In this document: positions 7,101 to 11,069 of the stretch, piece by piece
Layout: each line of letters opens with the position of its first letter
Numbering within the stretch: the stretch's first letter is position 1
NCBI GenBank assembly: GCA_036939355.1
Contig: JALLAP010002070.1
Coordinates: forward strand, 1-11,069
Length of the DNA stretch: 11,069 nucleotides
Direction: 5' to 3'
Source of the DNA: Thalassiosira profunda
Taxonomy: Eukaryota; Bacillariophyta; Thalassiosirophyceae; Thalassiosirales; Thalassiosiraceae
Notes under the pieces: model-generated
Told to the model about the DNA's origin: nothing
The model's input: the letters and a program-made list of their open reading frames with translations, nothing else
Databases searched by the model: none
Program-made: the position numbers and the translations under genes

Positions 7101-8578
7101 AGAATCTCTCACCCCACAGAACGTCGCAATTTCTCTTTGCATCCGCGGCGAGGTGATGGCGGAGGGGCCGCGCTTGAACGCCTCTTCATCGAAGATGACG
7201 CACGTTTCCCAGTCCTTCACCGGTGCCATCTGTGCCCTCTCCAGCAGAAGCTTGTGGAGCTTCGAGCAACTTTGCGCGCCTGCAACAGAAGCAGGCAACA
7301 AAGCATCAGCACGCGTGAGACAAGAAAATATCTCCCATGAATTACTCCTCCAACGGCACTCACTGGATTTCATCTTCTCACAGCCCTCCGCTATGCCCAT
7401 CAGCTGCTTCTTCAGATCGTCGTCGTCTACCGCCAAATATCCCCCTGGCGACATCTCTGCCTCCAATAGCTCCTTGCTCGATATGATCTCGACCCTCTTC
7501 TGAAACGCCTCGGTGTGGATTGGAAAGAATTCGTCATAGCTTCGTCGCTTCCCAGCGAGAAGGTACATGTTTTGCGGCGGCGGCATTACCAGCGTTCGAC
7601 CCGTGGCCGCGGCGATGACGAAAATGGTCTCCATCGACATGCGAATGTTGTTGAACCCTAAAGGAGAGCGAACGATGAGAGCAGACATGATGAGGCATCT
7701 CACACAAACTTGTTGTACCCACCTCCCGGATCGGGCTCGAAGGTGAGGTATTTTCTCTTGCCCGGCGGCGGCTTGACTTTGAAGGGATTGACAAATTCCT
7801 CGTCCCGTGTTCCCTGCGGCGAGTTCCAGTACGCCATAAAGTCGACGTCGACGTCGCACTCGACGGTGCCCCGTTGGGCCCCGACGAGGGCGGGGGTTTT
7901 GTCCAGTGGCAACCCCGAATGCCCCCTCGCCAGCTTTTGCACCGCATTCGTATGCTGCTCTTCTAGCGGACTCTTTTTGGTTGTATCCTTTGCATCGCCC
8001 TTTAGATTTGCATGGGAACCATTTGCAGACTTGCTAGCATCTGCCTTTGCCTTTTGTTGTTTAATCTCCAGGTCGTTTGCATGCTGCTTTTCTATGGGCG
8101 ACCGGACGACTTTTGCTGGCTCTTTATCTATAACCCCAGTTGCATGATTCTCTCGTTTTGCAGCCGCCTTTATTTTGGCAGAGTCGATTTGCAACGATTG
8201 GTTCTTGGCCTTCGCCTGTATCACCTTCTGCATCAAGTGGTCCATCACCCCCTTCCGATGCTCAAGCAGGTTCTTGTGAACACCATGGTGCAGCCCCTCA
8301 GAAGGATGCGCCGGCGGCTTCTTGCCATCATTTGGTATCGGCGGTCCATTCTCCACGTGCGCGTGCTGCAATTGCAGGTGGGAATCGACCGCGTGGAACA
8401 TCGGGCGGATGTGGACCACGCTCGTGAGGGCGATGAGCAGGGCCATTATGCCGAGGAGGAGCTGGAGGGCGCGGACGGGCGAGATGTCCGGTAGGGGGCG
8501 CGACGCCGACGTGGGCGACGCCGACGAGGGGACGGCGCGCCGCGACCGGTACGCCGGGGGGCGGGAGAAGTTCATCAT
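2831..8578 (-). CDS. Trimodular glycosyltransferase: TM + O-FucT-like + O-FucT-like + HPAT/SGT-like
   Basis: Eight exons, in transcript order: 8578-7723, 7657-7364, 7279-7113, 7037-6002, 5926-5627, 5557-5391, 5310-3961, 3880-2831. They sum to 5220 nt, exactly 1740 codons ending in TAA (1739 residues). Every junction is GT-AG and rebuilds a conserved block. The start is the first ATG of an ATGATG pair with G at -3; the frame stays open upstream but has no ATG there. Residues 1-36 are Arg-rich and cytosolic, 37-57 form a transmembrane anchor, and 58-215 are a Lys/Ala/His-rich stem, so a type II Golgi/ER enzyme is likely. Residues 216-690 and 719-1188 are two homologous O-fucosyltransferase-like modules. 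Residues 1189-1334 are a charged linker. Residues 1335-1720 resemble plant hydroxyproline O-arabinosyltransferase and serine galactosyltransferase. Probable role: protein O-glycosylation in the secretory pathway; donor and acceptor cannot be read from sequence. Annotators may have split it into two or more genes, but exons 4 and 7 each span a module boundary without a stop. Confidence 0.85.
3881..3960 (-). other. Intron 7 of the trimodular gene (80 nt, phase 0)
   Basis: The 5' site is CTAGAG|GTGAGA and the 3' site is CACGACAG|CATGTC. Splicing joins REWHLE to HVAVMSSRFRIVF inside the HPAT/SGT-like domain. It has no counterpart in the duplicated O-FucT-like modules. Confidence 0.85.
4129..4566 (-). 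other. Lys/Glu/Ala-rich linker between O-FucT-like module 2 and the HPAT-like domain
   Basis: Residues 1189-1334 are dominated by K, E, D, A and S, with segments such as KKEEKEKSDDK and TEKEEKRVKP. There is no hydrophobic core and no cysteine. The composition fits a flexible, disordered spacer that lets two catalytic units move independently. The end of the linker (IRSLEEGMISAMGFLPQE) is less charged and may pack against the following domain. The whole linker is in one uninterrupted exon. Confidence 0.7.
5311..5390 (-). other. Intron 6 of the trimodular gene (80 nt, phase 0)
   Basis: The 5' site is TGCGGC|GTGAGT and the 3' site is GAGTACAG|CATCGC. Splicing joins VKKFCG to HRKVVFYTQDLAEPDIL, matching the intron 3 junction in module 1. 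Read-through gives a stop after two codons. Confidence 0.85.
5558..5626 (-). other. Intron 5 of the trimodular gene (69 nt, phase 1, stop-free)
   Basis: The 5' site is AAAAA|GTGAGT and the 3' site is GTCTGCAG|GCGAT. Splicing joins NRRK to SDIYCGEVF. Its length is a multiple of three and it is free of stops; retention would add 23 residues that include a strongly hydrophobic run. It sits at the same place and phase as intron 2. Confidence 0.85.
5927..6001 (-). other. Intron 4 of the trimodular gene (75 nt, phase 1)
   Basis: The 5' site is GACG|GTGAGC and the 3' site is CTTGCAG|CGGGG. Splicing joins ITFFQD to AGRFNNIRM. It sits at the same place and phase in module 2 as intron 1 does in module 1. 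Confidence 0.85.
7038..7112 (-). other. Intron 3 of the trimodular gene (75 nt, phase 0)
   Basis: The 5' site is TGTGGG|GTGAGA and the 3' site is CTGCTTAG|AACAAG. Splicing joins IATFCG to NKRTPLYYGSEMADPDIL. Read-through meets a stop six codons in. Its counterpart in module 2 is 5311-5390. Confidence 0.85.
7280..7363 (-). other. Intron 2 of the trimodular gene (84 nt, phase 1, stop-free)
   Basis: The 5' site is CCA|GTGAGT and the 3' site is GTTGCAG|GCGCG. Splicing joins KMKS to SAQSCSKL. Its length is a multiple of three and it has no in-frame stop, so retention would insert 28 residues without breaking the frame. Its counterpart in module 2 is 5558-5626. Confidence 0.85.
7658..7722 (-). other. 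Intron 1 of the trimodular gene (65 nt, phase 1)
   Basis: The 5' site is GAG|GTGGGT and the 3' site is CTTTAG|GGTTC. Splicing joins DPG to GFNNIRM and rebuilds the conserved PGGFNNIRM block. It is the shortest intron in the window and the only one with GTGGGT. Its counterpart in module 2 is 5927-6001. Confidence 0.85.
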
Positions 8579-8902
8579 GGCACCGGTGAGGCCGGGAGGG
8601 CCGCGGGGGCGGTGCCCCAAGAGGAGAGGGGGGCGGACGCGGATCTTTGTTTAGCTTGGACCTGCGCCCAGATACGTTGTACAATACCTACGTAGCCGCC
8701 TTCTATTCTTTGACCAGCGACGCCACGCCCAGCTCAGACGCTACCCTCTGCCCCCGAGTGAGCCGTCGAACGGGCGAGAGGGGAGCGTAATGTCGCGCTT
8801 CGCCCTGGTGGAGGAGCGGTAGCGGCTCGTCGCGTCTGGTTCCGCGCAGCGTAGGTGGGTTGGCAGCAACGCGTTGTGGTTGATGGGAGATCATCAGAGA
8901 AA
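8579..8902. promoter_or_regulatory. Head-to-head intergenic region, probable divergent promoter
   Basis: The region lies between the ATG of the reverse glycosyltransferase gene (8578) and the ATG of the forward coiled-coil gene (8903), so both promoters and 5' UTRs must share these 324 bp unless there are upstream non-coding exons. It is GC-rich next to the reverse gene, with a more AT-rich stretch near 8640-8700 that contains the palindrome TACGTA. I see no clear TATA box. Confidence 0.45.
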
Positions 8903-9917
8903 ATGACGGCAACAACGCTCGAGGAGAAGCAAAAGGAGCTCGATGCCCTGAAAGAGGAGTTCGACGAGTACATTGCCTCGTCGCGGGATATGGAAGGGGA
9001 ACTGGAGGAAGAAGTTGCCAAACTTGCGGAGGAGAAGAGCGACGCCGAATCGCGAGCCATCCTCCTCGCCGGGCAGTTGGCCAAGTGCCAACTACNTTGC
9101 GGAGGAGAAGAGCGACGCCGAATCGCGAGCCATCCTCCTCGCCGGGCAGTTGGCCAAGTGCCAACTACAAACATCTTCGTTGGAGAGCAAGTTGACATCC
9201 ATAACCAAAGATTTGTCCTCGGAAAATCAACGACGTGTAGCGGCCGAGACAAGGACCGAGGAGGCCGAGAACAAAATGCGCGAGGCTGAGGGGTCTTTGA
9301 AGCAGCTGAAGGAAGAGTTGGAGGAGAGTCTGGAGCGGTTTGCCTTCGTGGAGGGCGAGGCGGAGGACTGCAGGAACGAGTTGAACGCCGAGAAGCAAAG
9401 GTACAGGGAGGAGATACGGGCGCTGAGGACCGACGTAGAAGTGTTGCGGGGGAAGTTGAAGAAGAAGGGGATATTGAGATCGGATGGCGGGGGAGGGAAG
9501 GGCAATGGTACTCATATCATCCAACCGCTCGACCCCGGGGAGGCAGTATCATCGAAACCTACAGATGAGATCTTGGACGTGCCAGGATCTGAAGAAGCCG
9601 GCGATACCGATTCCTACGATGGTACTGAAAAGGATTGCGGTGGCGGTGGTGTGTTGGACTCACCATCGTCATCTCCAGAAGTGCCAGAAGTAGTCGATAG
9701 CACGAAAAGCAAACAAAGAAACCAGTCCGTTCGATCGGAAGCAAAGCCAAAGCAGGAGACCGTCAATGGAGAGCTTTTGGTCACAGAGGAGGCAGAGGTG
9801 CTGTCATACAAGGTTGCAGAGCTGGAGGCGACCACTGAACAACTGCGAGGAGAGAATGCCGCCCTGCGAGAGCAACTGCAACAGACACCGACAGAATCGT
9901 GCTGCACCATCAGCTGA
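8903..9917 (+). CDS. NudE-like coiled-coil protein, copy 1, with a C-terminal CaaX box; broken by an assembly seam
   Basis: The start is ATG 8903. The frame breaks at n (9096) because of an exact 72-bp overlap; collapsing 73 nt gives 942 nt, 313 residues, ending TGA at 9915-9917. Residues 1-165 form a long heptad-rich coiled coil. It includes FDEYIASSRDMEGELEEE (20-37), which resembles the conserved SSRELExEL segment of NudE/NDEL1/Ro-11, and LERFAFVEGEAED (119-131), which resembles the later ERxxxLExE block of that family. Residues 165-265 are S/G/E/P-rich and probably disordered. A second coiled coil (about 270-300) precedes the terminus SCCTIS. The last four residues, CTIS, fit a farnesylation CaaX box, with Cys309 as a possible palmitoylation site. 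NudE proteins tether Lis1 and dynein to cargo; membrane anchoring here is inference. It could instead be an unrelated coiled-coil protein. It has no intron, unlike copy 2. Confidence 0.7.
9024..9168. repeat. Exact 72-bp direct repeat around a single n: assembly seam
   Basis: Bases 9024-9095 and 9097-9168 are identical and separated by n at 9096. The reading frame changes by one across the n and is restored when one copy and the n are removed. The overlap length is the same as at 2091-2235. The translated segment would otherwise repeat an AEEKSDAESRA block that occurs once in the downstream paralogue, which supports an artefact. Confidence 0.9.
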
Positions 9918-10243
9918 AGGCAGGTGACCGCGTTGGACTCGGGGCCTTCCGCCCCGCCCGGTCTGCTGCTTGGATTGAAGGCCACTCCTAGTGTTTACTA
10001 AAAGTTAGTTTAGTTCAGTTCCCCAAGGCGGCCTCTCACACTTTTTCCTGCTCGCGGACAACTAACAACGGCAACGCCTCTCTGCACGCAACTGCGGCGC
10101 TACTGGGCGGCACCCCCATAGCCCCCCACCCTTCTTCTGGGTGCTTGTCCTGGGCGGGTTAGATTGGCGGTCTGAGTAGTCGAGGGGACAGCGCTGCCAA
10201 ATCGTTGAGCACATCTCGTTCACGACACGTGGTAAAATTGAAG
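9918..10243. other. Spacer between the tandem NudE-like paralogues
   Basis: These 326 bp hold the 3' UTR of copy 1 and the promoter/5' UTR of copy 2. No reading frame with recognisable content is present. A T/A-richer stretch with TTTACTAAAAGTTAGTTTAG lies near 9993-10012. A perfect CACGTG (E-box/G-box core) is at 10226-10231, 12 bp before the ATG, and may be transcribed. I see no sequence resemblance to the region upstream of copy 1, so the duplication is not obvious outside the coding part. Confidence 0.4.
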
Positions 10244-11069
10244 ATGACGACAGTCGAAGCGAAGCAGGCAGAGTTGGACGCCCTGCAAACGGCCTTCGAT
10301 GAATACATTGCATCGTCGCGAGAGTTGGAGGAGGAGCTGGACGCGGAGCTGACCAAATGCCGTGAGTTTTGTGCACATGATGTGCTCGTTAGCCCTGCAG
10401 TTGCAACACCTCCTCACCCTCGCCCCCCACCCCAATCGGATGACTGCTAGAGGATGAACTCACCAGCGCCGAATCGCGCAACACCGCCCTCGCCTCCCAG
10501 CTGGCCAACATCCAGCCCCAGCTCACCTCGCTGGAAACCAAATTATCCTCCGTTACTACGCAACTATCTGCCGAAAGCCAGCGGCGTATTGCGGCCGAAA
10601 TGAAATCGGAGGAAGCCGAGAATAAATTGCGCGAGGCCGAGGGCGCGTTGGCCGCAGTGCGTTCGAGCGAAGTGCGGAAGCTGAAGGAGGAGAACGAGGA
10701 CCTGTGCGAGCGGCTGGCCTTTGTGGAGGGTGAGGCGGAAGATTACAGAAACGAGTTGAATACGGAGAGGGAGCGGCACCGCGAGGAACTGGAGGAGGTG
10801 CGGGGAGATGTGAATGTGCTCACGGCTAGGTTGAAGGAGAGGGAGAGTGAATCGGACCAGGAGAAGGGTGGCCAGGATAGTGATGCAGCTGGAGCTGTAA
10901 AGGAGGGCAGCGGTGAAGATGTTGAGTCTGTATTCGCGGAGAACGACGCGAAAGCAGCATCGCCACCGCCCACCGCGGAGACTGAGCCAACTGGCGCATC
11001 CAACGAAGAAAGAGAGGAGTACATTCGAACGTTGGAAGAGGAGCTGGAACTGGTCACCGAGCAGTTGAT
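10244..11069 (+). CDS. NudE-like coiled-coil protein, copy 2, one intron, 3' end beyond the window
   Basis: The start is ATG 10244. Exons are 10244-10361 and 10451->11069, joined in phase 1 across an 89-nt GTGAGT...GCTAG intron. The visible part is 245 codons plus two bases. The spliced protein aligns with copy 1 along its length: FDEYIASSRELEEEL, AESRNTALASQLA, LSAESQRRIAAE, EEAENKLREAEG, ERLAFVEGEAEDYRNEL, REELEEVRGDVNVLTARL. It has an insertion of about eight residues (around AAVRSSEVRKLKEE) relative to copy 1. The middle is acidic and Ser/Ala/Pro-rich, and a second coiled coil (EEYIRTLEEELELVTEQL) begins at the window edge, matching copy 1 about 40 residues from its end. Whether it also ends in a CaaX box cannot be seen. 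The likely role is as for copy 1: dynein/Lis1-type coiled-coil adaptor, with moderate to low certainty. Confidence 0.7.
10362..10450 (+). other. Intron of NudE-like copy 2 (89 nt, phase 1)
   Basis: The 5' site is TGCC|GTGAGT and the 3' site is GACTGCTAG|AGGATG. Splicing joins AELTKC to QDELTSAESRN, matching VAKLAEEKSDAESRA in copy 1. Copy 1 has no intron at this position, so one was gained or lost after the duplication. Confidence 0.85.

Larger units (their letters stand above)
6285..7933 (-). other. First O-fucosyltransferase-like module (residues 216-690)
   Basis: The module opens with LARGHSGL and a DVDFMAYWNSPQGTRDE block, then YLTFEPDPGGFNNIRM and AAATGRTLVMPPPQN, an N-terminal GT-B half typical of O-FucT relatives. 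HVRRGD at 536-541 matches the family's HxRxGD motif, whose arginine contacts the GDP-sugar in characterised members. YIATDE (569-574) and FVGTWHSTFS (623-632) match the second and third conserved motifs of GDP-fucose protein O-fucosyltransferases. The module is interrupted by three introns of phase 1, 1 and 0. All key motifs look intact, so I expect an active fold with GDP-fucose as the likely donor. The acceptor is unknown. Confidence 0.75.

Noticed and set aside
2831..8578. Reading the reverse strand as three or four separate glycosyltransferase genes
   Set aside because: Module boundaries fall inside uninterrupted coding exons (6002-7037 and 3961-5310) with no stop, start or signal anchor between modules. 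All eight exons keep one frame and total a multiple of three.
8579..8620. Extending the glycosyltransferase start upstream to 8620
   Set aside because: The frame is open there but the codon at 8620 is TTG, not ATG. The first ATG in frame is 8578, directly followed by a second ATG.
1..11069. CRISPR array, tRNA, rRNA, transposon or viral element
   Set aside because: I saw no spaced direct repeats, cloverleaf-like sequence, terminal repeats, transposase or polymerase motifs on either strand.

Overview
This is nuclear DNA from a eukaryote with short spliceosomal introns. All eight introns I could place are 65-89 nt, begin GTGAGN or GTGGGT and end in AG. The protein families (O-fucosyltransferase-like and hydroxyproline-arabinosyltransferase/serine-galactosyltransferase-like) and the wording of their conserved blocks look most like a stramenopile, plausibly a diatom. 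That assignment is an inference from memory, not from a search.

Layout: (1) 1-449 is upstream sequence with no supported gene. (2) 450-2670 (+) is an apparently intronless gene for a Ser/Arg/Pro-rich, probably disordered protein of about 715 residues that I do not recognise; it is broken only by an assembly seam. (3) 2831-8578 (-) is one large gene of eight exons. Its spliced length is 5220 nt, exactly 1740 codons. It encodes a predicted type II membrane protein with two tandem O-fucosyltransferase-like modules followed by an acidic/basic low-complexity linker and an HPAT/SGT-like glycosyltransferase domain. (4) 8903-9917 (+) and 10244->11069 (+) are tandem paralogues encoding coiled-coil proteins that resemble NudE/NDEL1; the first ends in a CaaX box and the second runs off the window.

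The main point of interest is the trimodular glycosyltransferase. The two O-FucT-like modules are joined in one uninterrupted exon (6002-7037), and the second module and the HPAT-like domain are joined in another (3961-5310), so this is a fusion rather than three adjacent genes. The two modules share intron positions and phases (1-1-0), and both contain a 167-nt exon, which shows an intragenic duplication that carried its introns along.

Two places (2163 and 9096) carry a single n flanked by exact 72-bp direct repeats. These look like unmerged contig overlaps. Collapsing each one (73 nt removed) restores a single open reading frame in both affected genes.

The genes are arranged tail-to-tail (450-2670 against 2831-8578, 160 bp apart) and head-to-head (2831-8578 against 8903-9917, 324 bp between start codons). 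I see no functional link between the glycosyltransferase and its neighbours.
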